A stretch of DNA of 64,000 bases. Source: Moduliflexus sp964602655. GTDB taxonomy: Bacteria > Moduliflexota > Moduliflexia > Moduliflexales > Moduliflexaceae. The position numbers and the translations under genes are program-made. The notes under the pieces are model-generated. The model worked only from the letters and a program-made list of their open reading frames with translations. It did no database searches and was not told the DNA's origin. Location: positions 61,538-125,537 of the forward strand of contig CAZRSF010000004.1 in assembly GCA_964602655.1 (NCBI GenBank). The letters are read 5' to 3'. This document shows positions 35,576 through 44,634 of the stretch, one piece after another (position 1 is the first letter of the stretch; each line of letters opens with the position of its first letter).

Positions 35576-35949
35576 CGTTTTCTCCTTACGAAACAATGAA
35601 TTACAGCAATATTTTTTTCAATAAAAACGGCATGTCGTTTTTTTCACTGTTCGGGATTTCTTCTTATTCTGTCAAGCGATTTTCTTTTCGAAAAGAAGGT
35701 CTATTTCGAGTTCAGCGATTATTCCGCGAATTATCTGTTTTATGAATCGCCGAACTAATATTTCCTTGAAAACTTTCGCAAAGAAAAGATTGACAGAAAT
35801 ATTGTCGGGGTAGATATAGAACAGGGTTGCGTTCTGAAGCGGGGCTGGCGTGATGATTTGGGCAAACAGAGGTTCAGGCGTGGGGCTTTCGTCATGATGT
35901 TTGCTACGGGTAAAGTAGCCTGCACAGTCGAAAGATCAGGGGAGTGGTC
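35576..35949. other. Divergent intergenic region upstream of the nqr operon
   Basis: This 374-base, partly A+T-rich stretch separates the Uma2 gene (minus) from nqrB (plus). It is where nqrA would be expected in a canonical nqrABCDEF operon, but no reading frame or nqrA remnant is recognisable in it. It contains a candidate promoter at 35790-35818. Confidence 0.6.
35790..35818 (+). promoter_or_regulatory. Candidate sigma-70 promoter for the nqr operon
   Basis: TTGACA at 35790-35795 matches the -35 consensus; 17 bases later GATATA (35813-35818) is a moderate -10. It points to nqrB, whose ATG at 35950 follows AGGGGAG. The leader would be about 125 bases. Only sequence match supports it. Confidence 0.4.
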
Positions 35950-37056
35950 ATGGCAATCACGGTAAGCACGGTGTTCGAAAAATTGTTCGAGTCGGTGGAT
36001 ATTATCCAGGTTCTCGAAAATGCGCTCGCAAAAGTTTCGCCGTGGAAAATGGAATTTCTGCGGCAGAATATGATGCGCACGGTCATCAATTCTCTCTGGC
36101 CGGTGATGATTGCCGGTGTTTATTTCTTTGGCTGGAGAACGATGGCAGTTCTGTTGGTTTCGATTCTGACCTGTGTCATCACGGAATGGCTGTTTGTCAG
36201 GAATCAGAAGCCGGGAAAAGTCTCTGAAGCGGTCTTTGTCACGGCGATATTGTACGCGATGATTCTGCCGCCGACAATTCCGTTTCCGATGGTCGTCTTG
36301 GGCGGCATATTCGGCATCGTCTTCGGCAAAATGGCGTTCGGCGGATTCGGCGCGAATGTTTTCAATCCGGCACTTGTTGCCCGCATCTTCGTTTATATTA
36401 CCTTTCCCGTCCATTTGACTTCGAAATGGACGCCTGCCGCAAGTTTCTCCGACGTTCCCGGCGGATTGTTCGCCTGGCTCTATGCTCCTGGCTCTTCCGT
36501 GTCGGCCATTACAGCAGCCACGCCACTCAGCGCGTACCGGGACGGCGTGGCGACGCTGCCGAGCATCTGGCAGCTCTTGTTCGGGAATATCAACGGCCAA
36601 TTCGAGCGGATGGGCGAAGTGTCGTTAATCGGCGGCGGTTCGATTGGCGAAACATCAGCATTGCTGCTGCTGCTCGGCGGGACGTACCTTCTTTATAAAA
36701 AAGTGGCGAATTGGAAGATCGTCGCCAGTTTTTTCGGATCGTTCTGGGCGTTGCAAACGATTTTCAATTTCTTTGATCCCGCCAACGCTGGCAATCCGAT
36801 CTGGGGGCTGTTAGCGGGTGGCGTGATGTTCGGCGGATTTTATATGATTACCGACCCGATTTCGGCGGCGAGAACCGACACCGGCCAACTGATTTACGGG
36901 TTTTTGGTGGCGCTTTTGACGATTGTTATTCGGGCGTACTCGCTCTTTGCAGGCGGCGTGATGTTTGCGATTTTGTTAGGCAATACGTTCAGCCCGATTA
37001 TTGATTATGCCGTGACCAGTTACAAAGAAGGGAAAACAGAAGCGAAAAAGGAGTAG
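35950..37056 (+). CDS. nqrB: Na+-translocating NADH:quinone reductase subunit B
   Basis: 368 residues from ATG 35950 (AGGGGAG ahead). Multiple membrane helices match NqrB/RnfD. PALVARIFVYITFPVHLTSK and PISAARTDTGQLIYGFLVAL are conserved, and VSAITAATPLSAYRDG contains the Thr expected to carry covalently bound FMN (the family form is SGATxLS). With the downstream NqrC, D, E and NqrF it forms a sodium-pumping NADH dehydrogenase in the inner membrane. The NqrF at the end of the operon marks this as Nqr rather than Rnf. NqrA, normally the first gene, is absent. Confidence 0.9.
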   Translation: MAITVSTVFEKLFESVDIIQVLENALAKVSPWKMEFLRQNMMRTVINSLWPVMIAGVYFFGWRTMAVLLVSILTCVITEWLFVRNQKPGKVSEAVFVTAILYAMILPPTIPFPMVVLGGIFGIVFGKMAFGGFGANVFNPALVARIFVYITFPVHLTSKWTPAASFSDVPGGLFAWLYAPGSSVSAITAATPLSAYRDGVATLPSIWQLLFGNINGQFERMGEVSLIGGGSIGETSALLLLLGGTYLLYKKVANWKIVASFFGSFWALQTIFNFFDPANAGNPIWGLLAGGVMFGGFYMITDPISAARTDTGQLIYGFLVALLTIVIRAYSLFAGGVMFAILLGNTFSPIIDYAVTSYKEGKTEAKKE

Positions 37057-37059
37057 CGT

Positions 37060-37809
37060 ATGGGACAAGGAATGAAAACCGTTGGGTTTATGGTGATTGT
37101 CTCGCTCGCGTTTATGATCGTGCTGGCAACGGTGAATGAAGCGACCAAACCGCGTGTCGAGAAGAATTTTGCGTTGGAGCAGGCCAAATCCATGCTGTAT
37201 GCATTCGATGTATTCCCCTCCGGCGTGAAAGAGGACGCGATGTCGCCGATCAGTATTACGGCGAACGTCCCCTGGAAAGAAGCCGAACTTGTGCAGGCGA
37301 TGCAGGCGCGGATGCGTAAAGCGAATGTGCCGATTCCGGCCACATTACAGAGCGAACTGGCCGGGACGTTTTTAGCAGGCAAATCGAGCGTGGACATCTA
37401 TGAGGGGCTGGACGAACAGGGCAATGTCATCTCGTATGGCCTGTTTTTGTATGGCAACGGGCTCTGGGGATCAATCGAAGGATTTGGCGTGATTTCCTCT
37501 GATTTGAAGAAAATGGTCGGGATTGACTTCTTGAAGCAATCCGAAACACCCGGCCTCGGCGCGCGCATCACGGAAAAGGAATACAAGTATTTCTTTCGCA
37601 ATCTTGATCTCGGCGGGTTTTACGAACCGAAAGCAGGGATGACGCCCGTGATTATGATCAAAACCAAAGCGCAGACCAATCTTGAAAATTCGACCAACAG
37701 CGTGCAGGCGATTACCGGTGCGACCCAGACCTCGCAGGGCGTGTTGGATATGGTGAACAGCAATTTGGTATTGTATCTCAAGATTTTGCAGGCGTATCAA
37801 CAGAAATAA
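37060..37809 (+). CDS. nqrC: Na+-translocating NADH:quinone reductase subunit C
   Basis: 249 residues. One N-terminal membrane helix (TVGFMVIVSLAFMIVLATV) anchors a periplasmic FMN domain. GLWGSIEGFGVISSDLKKMV and EQSETPGLGARI-like (here QSETPGLGARITEKEY) are family motifs, and QAITGATQTSQGVLDMV contains the Thr that binds FMN covalently. NqrC passes electrons within the Na+-NQR complex. It starts 3 bases after nqrB with AAGGAG in the overlap zone. It is followed not by nqrD but by a toxin-antitoxin pair. Confidence 0.92.
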   Translation: MGQGMKTVGFMVIVSLAFMIVLATVNEATKPRVEKNFALEQAKSMLYAFDVFPSGVKEDAMSPISITANVPWKEAELVQAMQARMRKANVPIPATLQSELAGTFLAGKSSVDIYEGLDEQGNVISYGLFLYGNGLWGSIEGFGVISSDLKKMVGIDFLKQSETPGLGARITEKEYKYFFRNLDLGGFYEPKAGMTPVIMIKTKAQTNLENSTNSVQAITGATQTSQGVLDMVNSNLVLYLKILQAYQQK

Positions 37810-37831
37810 TTTATGAAAGGAGGAACTGCAC

Positions 37832-38071
37832 ATGACAACAACAATCGAAGCGGTTTTTGATGGAAGGGTATTTCGTCCAATAAATGCCATTGTATTGGAA
37901 CCGAATACGTATGTGAAGATGAACATTGAAACTGTAAAACCTGCAAAGTTGCAGTCGTTTCTTCAAACAGCGCGTATGCTTGATCTGGATGGGCCATCTG
38001 ATTGGGCTGATCGTCTTGAAGATTATTTATATGGGGACAAGAATGCAGATGAAACGAACATTATTTCTTGA
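37832..38071 (+). CDS. DUF104-family antitoxin
   Basis: 79 residues: TTTIEAVFDGRVFRPINAIV and LEPNTYVKMNIE are the typical compact beta-strand start of DUF104 (AF2212-like) proteins, usually found before PIN-domain toxins; an acidic tail (SDWADRLEDYLYGDKNADET) may wrap the toxin. AAAGGAGG precedes the ATG by a good distance. Its end overlaps the PIN gene by about 20 nt. It lies between nqrC and nqrD, so it must be expressed with them unless it has its own promoter. Confidence 0.8.
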   Translation: MTTTIEAVFDGRVFRPINAIVLEPNTYVKMNIETVKPAKLQSFLQTARMLDLDGPSDWADRLEDYLYGDKNADETNIIS

Positions 38072-38468
38072 TACATCGTATGCAATTGCATTATCATCGC
38101 GAAATGATGGCTTTCATCAACAAGCAATTACTGTCTCTACTCAAATCGAACAGGAGCGTTCCAATTTAGTCACGACACGAGCCATCACTTTGGAAATTGG
38201 AAACGCACTTTCTCGATTACGTTATCGCCACGTAAGCATTGCATTGCTTGAATCGCTCGAACAAGATGCTTCTATTGAAATCGTGCCGATTTCAGAACCA
38301 TTGTACAGGCGAGCGTTTGACTTGTACCGCAGCCGGCCTGACAAAGATTGGGGCTTAACAGATTGTTTGTCTTTTGTTGTTATGAAAGATCGTGAGATTT
38401 CAGAAGCGTTAACGGCAGACGAGCATTTTCAACAAGCTGGCTTTCAAGCGTTATTGCGGAAAACATAA
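38049..38468 (+). CDS. PIN-domain toxin (VapC-like)
   Basis: 139 residues from ATG 38049 (an in-frame ATG at 38043 is also possible). KRTLFLDTSYAIALSSRNDG has the first Asp of the PIN active site, TTRAITLEIGNALSRL the Glu, and DWGLTDCLSFVVMKDREISE with ALTADEHFQQAGF the last acidic residues. VapC-type toxins cleave tRNA or rRNA. It forms a pair with the DUF104 protein that overlaps it. The start codon is preceded by GGGGA within the antitoxin frame. The pair has split the nqr operon and may stabilise this region. Confidence 0.88.
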   Translation: MKRTLFLDTSYAIALSSRNDGFHQQAITVSTQIEQERSNLVTTRAITLEIGNALSRLRYRHVSIALLESLEQDASIEIVPISEPLYRRAFDLYRSRPDKDWGLTDCLSFVVMKDREISEALTADEHFQQAGFQALLRKT

Positions 38469-38569
38469 AAAGGTTTCGATAAAAAACATCTTTTCTTGTT
38501 CATTGGGAATGGTTCGAGAGGCGTTGTCCCAACAGTGACACGTGATCTCGTTCATGTGACTCCAAAGAT

Positions 38570-39217
38570 ATGGCAGCAAAAGTCGGTATTGTGCAAGTGA
38601 TGAAGGATGATTTATGGAAGAATAACCCGGTCACGGTGCAGATTTTAGGCATCTGCTCCACGTTGGCGGTCACGAATATTTTTGTGAATACGCTGATTAT
38701 GGGGCTTGGGTTGATTTTTTCCACCGCGTTTTCGTCGCTGACGATTTCGCTGATGCGCAACGTCGTTCCGGCGAAAGTGCGCATGATGGTGCAAACGCTG
38801 ATTATTGCCGTGTTCGTCATTCTGGTTGATATTGCCTTGAAAGCCTACGTGCCGAACATCAGCCGCGCCCTTGGGCCGTATGTCGGCCTTATTATCACAA
38901 ACTGCATTATCATGGGGCGCATGGAGGGGTTTGCCGCGTCGAACGAGCCGCTGGTATCGTTCGTAGATGGTGCGATGTCCGGCGTCGGTTATACCTGGGT
39001 GCTGCTCGTCATTGCGTTTATTCGGGAATTGTTCGGATTCGGATCGATTTTCGGCTATCAGGTGATGACGCCGTTGATGCAAACCATCGGTTTTTCTGGC
39101 GGATGGCCGCAGTGGTCAATCATGATTATCGCGCCGGGCGGATTTTTCATGTTAGCGACGTTTCTCTGGTTAGCCAACACCTTTACCGCGAAAAAAATCA
39201 CGCATTCGGGAAAATAG
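38570..39217 (+). CDS. nqrD: Na+-translocating NADH:quinone reductase subunit D
   Basis: 215 residues with about six membrane helices. NNPVTVQILGICSTLAVTNI and LGPYVGLIITNCIIMGRMEG are the matching halves conserved in NqrD/RnfE, and the Cys in each helps hold the iron centre. With NqrE it forms the membrane part that crosses Na+. The start lacks a strong ribosome binding site (CCAAAGAT upstream), perhaps because the toxin-antitoxin insertion displaced the normal nqrC-nqrD junction. nqrE follows after 23 bases. Confidence 0.93.
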   Translation: MAAKVGIVQVMKDDLWKNNPVTVQILGICSTLAVTNIFVNTLIMGLGLIFSTAFSSLTISLMRNVVPAKVRMMVQTLIIAVFVILVDIALKAYVPNISRALGPYVGLIITNCIIMGRMEGFAASNEPLVSFVDGAMSGVGYTWVLLVIAFIRELFGFGSIFGYQVMTPLMQTIGFSGGWPQWSIMIIAPGGFFMLATFLWLANTFTAKKITHSGK

Positions 39218-39240
39218 CGTTCCCGTAGGGAGAAGAGCGT

Positions 39241-39828
39241 ATGCAAATATCACCGTGGGTCATCTTTTTTGCGTCCATTTTCACCAGTAACATTCTATTA
39301 GCCTATTTTTTAGGCATGTGTTCGTTTCTGTCGGTCTCGTCGCAGGTCAAAACCGCGATGGGATTAGGGATGGCGGTGACGTTCGTCTTAGCGCTGACGA
39401 CGGCGTTGAATTACATCGCCTACTACTATATTTTAGTCCCCTGGCATCTGGAATATCTCCAGTATATCGTCTTTATCATCGTGATTGCGGCGGCGGTGCA
39501 GCTTTCCGAGATGTTCATCGAACGCTATTCGGAGTCGCTCTATCTGAATCTCGGCATCTTTCTGCCGCTGATTACGGTCAACTGCGCGGTGTTCGGGGCG
39601 TGTCTGTTCATGGTCATCCGCAAATACAACTTTATTCAAAGCGTGATGTTCGGCACAGGGAGCGGGATCGGCTGGGCATTAGCGATTCTGGCGCTGGCGG
39701 GGATTCGGCAGCGCTTGAATGAAAAGCGGATTCCAGAAGCGCTGCGGGGGCCGGGCATCGTGTTGATTATTGCCGGGTTGATGGCAATGGCGTTTGTCGG
39801 GTTCTCTGGCATGGTGCAAATTCAATGA
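39241..39828 (+). CDS. nqrE: Na+-translocating NADH:quinone reductase subunit E
   Basis: 195 residues. SIFTSNILLAYFLGMCSFLS-like start (FASIFTSNILLAYFLGMCSF) and LGIFLPLITVNCAVFGACLF are the inverted-repeat halves of NqrE/RnfA with the paired Cys residues of the iron site. The rest is membrane helices. GTAGGGAGAAG precedes the ATG. NqrD and NqrE form the related heterodimer in the inner membrane that gates electron and sodium flow. nqrF starts 62 bases after the stop. Confidence 0.93.
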   Translation: MQISPWVIFFASIFTSNILLAYFLGMCSFLSVSSQVKTAMGLGMAVTFVLALTTALNYIAYYYILVPWHLEYLQYIVFIIVIAAAVQLSEMFIERYSESLYLNLGIFLPLITVNCAVFGACLFMVIRKYNFIQSVMFGTGSGIGWALAILALAGIRQRLNEKRIPEALRGPGIVLIIAGLMAMAFVGFSGMVQIQ

Positions 39829-39890
39829 CGGCTGCGGCAGAACGGCGGCGCGGCTGACGCGCTGTTGTTTCTTCCGGCGGCGTTTCGTGT

Positions 39891-41006
39891 ATGGATGTCA
39901 TGATGATTGTGAAGGCGGTCTTCTCCGTCACGGCTCTCAGCGGCGTGTTGGCCGGATTGCTGGTCATTGCGGACAAATATCTGGCAGATTACGGCGAATG
40001 CAAAATAGACATCAACGACGGCAGCAAAACGCTGAAGGTGAAAGGCGGCTCAAGCCTGCTGTCAAGCCTGGCGCGCGAGAAAATTTTTCTGCCGTCGGCC
40101 TGCGGCGGTCGCGGGACGTGTGGCTATTGCAAATGCAAAGTGACGGACGGCGTCGGTCCGCTGCTGCCGACCGAATTGCCGCTGTTGGATGACGCTGAAA
40201 AGGCCAACCAGATTCGTGTGGGATGTCAGGTCAAAGTCAAAAAAGACTTCAAAATCGTAATTCCTGAAGAACTGTTTTATATCAAGGAATTCGAAGCGCA
40301 GGTCGAAAAATTGGAAGATTTGACATACGACATCAAGCTGATGCGGATGAAATTGCTCGATCCGACTGACATCACGTTCAAAGCCGGGCAATACGCGCAA
40401 CTCTACACCAAGCCCTACGGCAAGGTGAAAGATGTCGTATCGCGAGCGTATTCGATGGCATCGCCGCCTTCCGCGAAAAACTACATTGATTTGATGGTGC
40501 GGCTTGTGCCGGAAGGCATTTGCACAACCTGGGTGCATCAGCACGTCAACGTCGGCGAAAAGGTCAAAGTCGTCGCGCCGGTCGGCGATTTTTACGTCCG
40601 AGAAGGCGAGGGCGAAATGATTATGGTCGCGGGAGGTTCCGGCATGGCGCCGCTCGCCTCGATTCTCTACGACATTGCGGAGCATCCGGTCAATCGCCCG
40701 ATTACCTATTTTTTCGGCGCAGTAACGAAGCGCGACCTGTTTTATCTCGACGAAATGCGCGAATTGGAGCAGCGCATTCCGAATTTCCGATTCGTGCCGA
40801 CGCTCTCCAAGCCTGCCCCGGAAGACGAATGGCAGGGCGAAACCGGCCTGATTACCGCGCCGCTGGAAAATTATCTCAAAGACCGCGATAACAGCAAGGT
40901 TCACGCCTATATGTGCGGCAGTCCCGGCATGATTAACGCCTGCGTCAACGTCTTGACGAAAAACGGTCTTGACCGGAAAAATATTTACTTCGATCCGTTT
41001 GCTTAG
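39891..41006 (+). CDS. nqrF: Na+-translocating NADH:quinone reductase subunit F
   Basis: 371 residues. One N-terminal membrane helix is followed by a 2Fe-2S ferredoxin domain with FLPSACGGRGTCGYCKCKV and a further Cys in RVGCQVKV. Then comes a ferredoxin-reductase-like FAD/NADH domain: VVSRAYSMASPPS (FAD), MVAGGSGMAPLASIL (NADH) and AYMCGSPGMINACVNVL. NqrF is the NADH-oxidising entry point. ATG 39891 is used, although the next two in-frame ATGs (39900, 39903) are possible and no strong ribosome binding site distinguishes them. The C-terminus YFDPFA is typical of NqrF. Confidence 0.93.
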   Translation: MDVMMIVKAVFSVTALSGVLAGLLVIADKYLADYGECKIDINDGSKTLKVKGGSSLLSSLAREKIFLPSACGGRGTCGYCKCKVTDGVGPLLPTELPLLDDAEKANQIRVGCQVKVKKDFKIVIPEELFYIKEFEAQVEKLEDLTYDIKLMRMKLLDPTDITFKAGQYAQLYTKPYGKVKDVVSRAYSMASPPSAKNYIDLMVRLVPEGICTTWVHQHVNVGEKVKVVAPVGDFYVREGEGEMIMVAGGSGMAPLASILYDIAEHPVNRPITYFFGAVTKRDLFYLDEMRELEQRIPNFRFVPTLSKPAPEDEWQGETGLITAPLENYLKDRDNSKVHAYMCGSPGMINACVNVLTKNGLDRKNIYFDPFA

Positions 41007-41016
41007 AATCAGAATG

Positions 41017-41091
41017 AACCCACCCCTTGCCCCTCCCAGGAGGGGAAATGTAGAACGAGATTCCCCTCTTGGGAGGGGCAAGGGGTGGGTT
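41017..41091. repeat. 31-bp inverted repeat, 'caccccttgcccctccc' family
   Basis: Arms 41017-41047 and 41061-41091 with one mismatch and a 13-nt loop, just past the nqrF stop. The arm core ACCCCTTGCCCCTCCCAGGA recurs at 54180-54271 (paired) and 60898-60928 (single half). It may end the nqr transcript but has no T-tract. Confidence 0.9.
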
Positions 41092-41156
41092 ATCCGTAGG
41101 CGTCGCCGCCAACGTTTCCGCATACCGTTGAGGCGCGGACGGCGACCCTTCCCGCT

Positions 41157-41630
41157 ATGAAAGAAACGCCGCAGGAACAACATCTTCACGACAATTTTTT
41201 GCCGGGAAAGATCACGAAAGAAGGCTTTTTAGGCGATGATCCCCGCCACGTTCACGACATTATCGAAGCCGATGCGCATACGTTAGCGCGGCTCGGCGTG
41301 ACGCTACAGCAAATCGCCGACCGCCTGCAATATTTCATCGAAGAAGGGAAAAAAGGGTTGGAATCTCCGGTAGATTTAGGAAATTTCGTCGTCACCGCCG
41401 TCTGGGATCGCGGGATGCTTCCCTCGCCATTCGGCGACCCGAAACGGCTGTATCATAAAATCGTGGCAACCGTGCAGAATAAACGGCTGCAAAAAGAGAT
41501 TCGATTCACGCAATTAAACGTCCACATGATTCGCGATCACGGTTTTTTCGAAGGCAAAGGGAGCGTCTTTCGTCTCGAACCTGAAGTGATCGTTGAAATT
41601 TTGGATATTCAACCGGAAACATCTGCATAG
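41157..41630 (+). CDS. Conserved hypothetical protein
   Basis: 157 residues, cytoplasmic, no known domain I can name. GDDPRHVHDIIEADAHTLAR and IADRLQYFIEEGKKGLESPV look like a helical front, and WDRGMLPSPFGDPKRLYHKI with LNVHMIRDHGFFEGKGSVFR suggest a beta-rich back half with conserved His and Asp. I believe similar proteins exist in other deep-branching and deltaproteobacterial genomes but cannot confirm it. It follows the nqr operon after a palindrome and precedes a YkvA-like gene by 15 bases. Confidence 0.6.
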   Translation: MKETPQEQHLHDNFLPGKITKEGFLGDDPRHVHDIIEADAHTLARLGVTLQQIADRLQYFIEEGKKGLESPVDLGNFVVTAVWDRGMLPSPFGDPKRLYHKIVATVQNKRLQKEIRFTQLNVHMIRDHGFFEGKGSVFRLEPEVIVEILDIQPETSA

Positions 41631-41645
41631 CGTTTCGAAGGGAAT

Positions 41646-42077
41646 ATGAACATTCTACAGAAGTTTATGCAACGACCGTCAGAAAAGGATGTACAAGAGA
41701 GCCGCTCCTATAAAAAGGCTTCGAATAAGGCGGAATCCTACCTGAACGATCCAGAAAAATTGCAGGGATTGCTTGCGCAAGCCTCGACAAAAGCGGCTCA
41801 TCATAAGGCCGGGCCGCTTGAGGCGTTATGGGATGACTTGACCACGTTACTGCGGATGTTGCAAGCGTATGGCGCGAGGAAATATACGACGATTCCGATC
41901 TCAACCTTGCTGATGTTGGTGACGACGGTTGCATATTTTGTCATGCCGATAGATGTGATTCCAGATTTTATTCTTGCAATGGGCTTTCTGGACGACGCCA
42001 CGCTGATCGGGCTGACAATACGTTCGTTTCAGGCGGAATTGCAAAAATTCAGGATGTGGGAAGAAGCGAAGTCGTGA
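41646..42077 (+). CDS. YkvA/DUF1232-family small membrane protein
   Basis: 143 residues. Two hydrophobic segments surround the signature YFVMPIDVIPDFILAMGFLD, characteristic of DUF1232 (YkvA-like) proteins, with DDATLIGLTIRSF after it. The family is widespread and small, found in plants and bacteria, with poorly known function. The N-terminal third is charged and helical. AAGGGAAT precedes the ATG. It is likely cotranscribed with the preceding gene. Confidence 0.85.
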   Translation: MNILQKFMQRPSEKDVQESRSYKKASNKAESYLNDPEKLQGLLAQASTKAAHHKAGPLEALWDDLTTLLRMLQAYGARKYTTIPISTLLMLVTTVAYFVMPIDVIPDFILAMGFLDDATLIGLTIRSFQAELQKFRMWEEAKS

Positions 42078-42222
42078 GAGCCGCATCGCCACTGGACGGT
42101 TGTGACATCGCAATTGATTGAAACGACATCTTCCATATTCCGAAAAAACGATCATTGATTTAGGATTGAGAGGACTCTGCCTGAAAAAAATTGCAGCGCA
42201 AAAGCCTTTCAAGAAGCGTATC

Positions 42223-44622
42223 ATGCATCTCAAATTGAGAGGAAAATTTTTATTACCGATTACACTGTTGATTATTGTGGGAATCGGAACGATTGCTTCT
42301 GTGTCGTATTTCACGGCGCGGAAAGCGCTTGAGAAGGCGCTAATCAATCAAATGCGGCTGATGGTTGCCAGTCTTTCTCAGAATATGGATGCGTTGATCG
42401 AGCGCACGAAGATGGATTTGACCGTCTGGAGCCGCCTGGAAACGTATCAAAAGATTCTCCAATCGTTTTCTTCTGACGAAACAATTTTACAAGAGTCTAA
42501 CCGGCTGTTACGCGCGTTGCAGGAGGCGTATCCGTTTTATGAAGCTGTGGCGATTGTCAATTCCAGCGGGAGTATCGTCTCGGCGTCGCCTGTCGAGATT
42601 ATCGGCAAGATTTCTATCGCAGATCGCGACTATTTTCAACGCGCTATGAAGAATGAAGTCGCGCTTTCCGAGGTACTGGCAAGCAGAGTCGCAGGAAATC
42701 CTGCCGTCACGATTGCCGTGCCGATTAACGCTGCTGGAAATAGCTGTATCGGAGCGCTTGTCGGCACGATCAATCTGGCGTATTTGACGCAGTTGTACAT
42801 TGACCCCGTGAAAATCGGGCAAACCGGATATGCCTATATCTACGATGCGAACGGTATCATCGTCGCCCATCCTGACCCTATGCAGATATTGAAAATGGAT
42901 ATGCATGATTATGAATTCGGACAAGAGATGCTCAAAAAAGAACGCGGCGAACTCGTGTACGAATGGCAGAATCTCTCGAAAATCGCAGTCTTCGAAAAAT
43001 CGGCGAATACTGGCTGGACGGTTGCATTAACCGCCGGGACAATGGAAGTGTTTGCGCCGATCAGGCGGTTGGGAATCATCAATGGGGTCGGAACGCTGCT
43101 TGTGATTGCCTTAGGGATTGTGGTGATCGTGCTGCTTGTGCGTTCGATTCTCGCGCCGGTCATGCAAAGTATGCGTTTTGCGAATGCGATTGCAATGGGC
43201 GATTTATCAGCGACGATTTCCACCGAACGCAACGATGAACTTGGCAATCTGACGCGGTCGTTGCAGGATATGAAATCTCGGATTGCGCAGGTGCTACAGG
43301 AAACGACCGGCGTGCTTCAGGGAGTCCAACAGGGGAATCTTGCCATTCGCGGTGACGCCGAACAATTTCCCGGCAGTTGGAAAGAACTCATTTTCGGCGT
43401 CAATGCTGTCACGGAAGCGTTTGTCGCGCCGATCAAGCATACGGCAGATCAGCTTGATCGTATTGCCAAAGGCGATATTCCAGAAACGACTGACACGGAA
43501 GCGCCTGGCGATTTTAATCTGATTAGAAACAATCTGAATGTGTTGATTCGCTCGACGAACGAGATTACGCAACTTGCGGAACGCATGGCCGATGGCGATC
43601 TATTAACGCACATCGCAGAACGTTCAGGACAAGATCGGCTGATGCAAGCGCTGAATAAAATGATGCAGCGTTTGCAAGAGGTGGTTCGCCATGTCAAAGC
43701 GATTGCCGGAGATGTGGCCGACAATAGCCAGAACCTCAGTTCCTCTGCCACCGAATTATCCGAAGGCGTCTCCGAACAAGCGGCCTCGGCGGAAGAGGCA
43801 TCATCTTCGATGGAGCAGATGGCGGCGAATATTCGACAGAATAGCGATAACGCGCTGCAAACCGAAAAAATAGCGCTGAAGGCGTCTGACGATGCGAGAA
43901 AAAGCCGGGAATCGGTGTCGCAAACTGTGCTGGCGATGCGTGAGATTGTCAAAAAAATCTCAGCCATTGAAGAGATCGCCCGGAAAACGCACATGCTCTC
44001 GCTGAACGCCACCATCGAGGCCGCCAGAGCGCAGGATTTCGGCAAAGGATTTGCGGTGGTCGCGGCAGAAGTTCGCGCGCTCTCCACGCAAGTGGAAACG
44101 GCGGCGGCGGACATCAATGAGGTGGCGGGAAACAGCATCGTGATCGCGGAAAAGGCCGGTGAAATGCTTGACCGTCTTGTCCCGGATATTCAGCGCACCG
44201 CAGAACTTGTTCAGGAAATCTCGGCGGCAAGTCGCGAACAAGCGATGGGAAGCGGGCAAATCAATAAGGCTGTCCAGCAGTTGGACCAGGTGACACAGCA
44301 GAATGCTGCGATTTCAGAGGAGTTTGCCGCGTCCGCAGAAGAACTGAGCGGTCAAGCAGAGCAGCTTCAAGAATTGATCGGATTTTTTGCCGCTGAAGGG
44401 GAAGACGAGGAACTGCTTGAGGAAGAGGACGATGAGGGTTTTGTTGAAAAAGACACCCCGAAATCAACGCCGAAACCGAAACGCGCTCGCGCGAAAGCAC
44501 CGGTACAAAACAAACGCGTTCGGAAGATCGCAGCAATCAAACACCCGAAGCAGGGACAGAAAAAAACCGACGAGTTCGACGAGTATAAAGATGAATTAGA
44601 TGATGAATTCGAGCGATATTAA
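42223..44622 (+). CDS. Methyl-accepting chemotaxis protein with dCache-like sensor
   Basis: 799 residues from ATG 42223 (AAGAAGCG ahead); a frame to 42118 adds an unlikely polar leader. A first membrane helix (FLLPITLLIIVGIGTIASVS) is followed by a periplasmic Cache-type sensor (YEAVAIVNSSGSIVSASPVE, then ADRDYFQRAMKN and TGYAYIYDANGIIVAHPDP), a second helix (about 285-305), HAMP regions and a signalling domain whose tip reads EIARKTHMLSLNATIEAARA followed by QDFGKGFAVVAAEVRALS. The C-terminus (about 720-799) is an unusual acidic then Lys/Arg-rich tail. It relays a small-ligand signal to CheA. No che genes are adjacent. The tip is slightly divergent from the usual QTNLLALNAAIEAARAGE form. Confidence 0.92.
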   Translation: MHLKLRGKFLLPITLLIIVGIGTIASVSYFTARKALEKALINQMRLMVASLSQNMDALIERTKMDLTVWSRLETYQKILQSFSSDETILQESNRLLRALQEAYPFYEAVAIVNSSGSIVSASPVEIIGKISIADRDYFQRAMKNEVALSEVLASRVAGNPAVTIAVPINAAGNSCIGALVGTINLAYLTQLYIDPVKIGQTGYAYIYDANGIIVAHPDPMQILKMDMHDYEFGQEMLKKERGELVYEWQNLSKIAVFEKSANTGWTVALTAGTMEVFAPIRRLGIINGVGTLLVIALGIVVIVLLVRSILAPVMQSMRFANAIAMGDLSATISTERNDELGNLTRSLQDMKSRIAQVLQETTGVLQGVQQGNLAIRGDAEQFPGSWKELIFGVNAVTEAFVAPIKHTADQLDRIAKGDIPETTDTEAPGDFNLIRNNLNVLIRSTNEITQLAERMADGDLLTHIAERSGQDRLMQALNKMMQRLQEVVRHVKAIAGDVADNSQNLSSSATELSEGVSEQAASAEEASSSMEQMAANIRQNSDNALQTEKIALKASDDARKSRESVSQTVLAMREIVKKISAIEEIARKTHMLSLNATIEAARAQDFGKGFAVVAAEVRALSTQVETAAADINEVAGNSIVIAEKAGEMLDRLVPDIQRTAELVQEISAASREQAMGSGQINKAVQQLDQVTQQNAAISEEFAASAEELSGQAEQLQELIGFFAAEGEDEELLEEEDDEGFVEKDTPKSTPKPKRARAKAPVQNKRVRKIAAIKHPKQGQKKTDEFDEYKDELDDEFERY

Positions 44623-44634
44623 AAGGAGACGACA

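Noticed and set aside
35755..36600. A 281-codon open frame on the minus strand
   Set aside because: It is antisense to nqrB, has low-complexity Arg/His-rich content and no plausible start signal.
35950..41006. Rnf complex instead of Nqr
   Set aside because: The subunits B-C-D-E resemble RnfD-G-E-A as well, but the last gene is a 2Fe-2S/FAD NADH-oxidising NqrF and no RnfB or RnfC is present.
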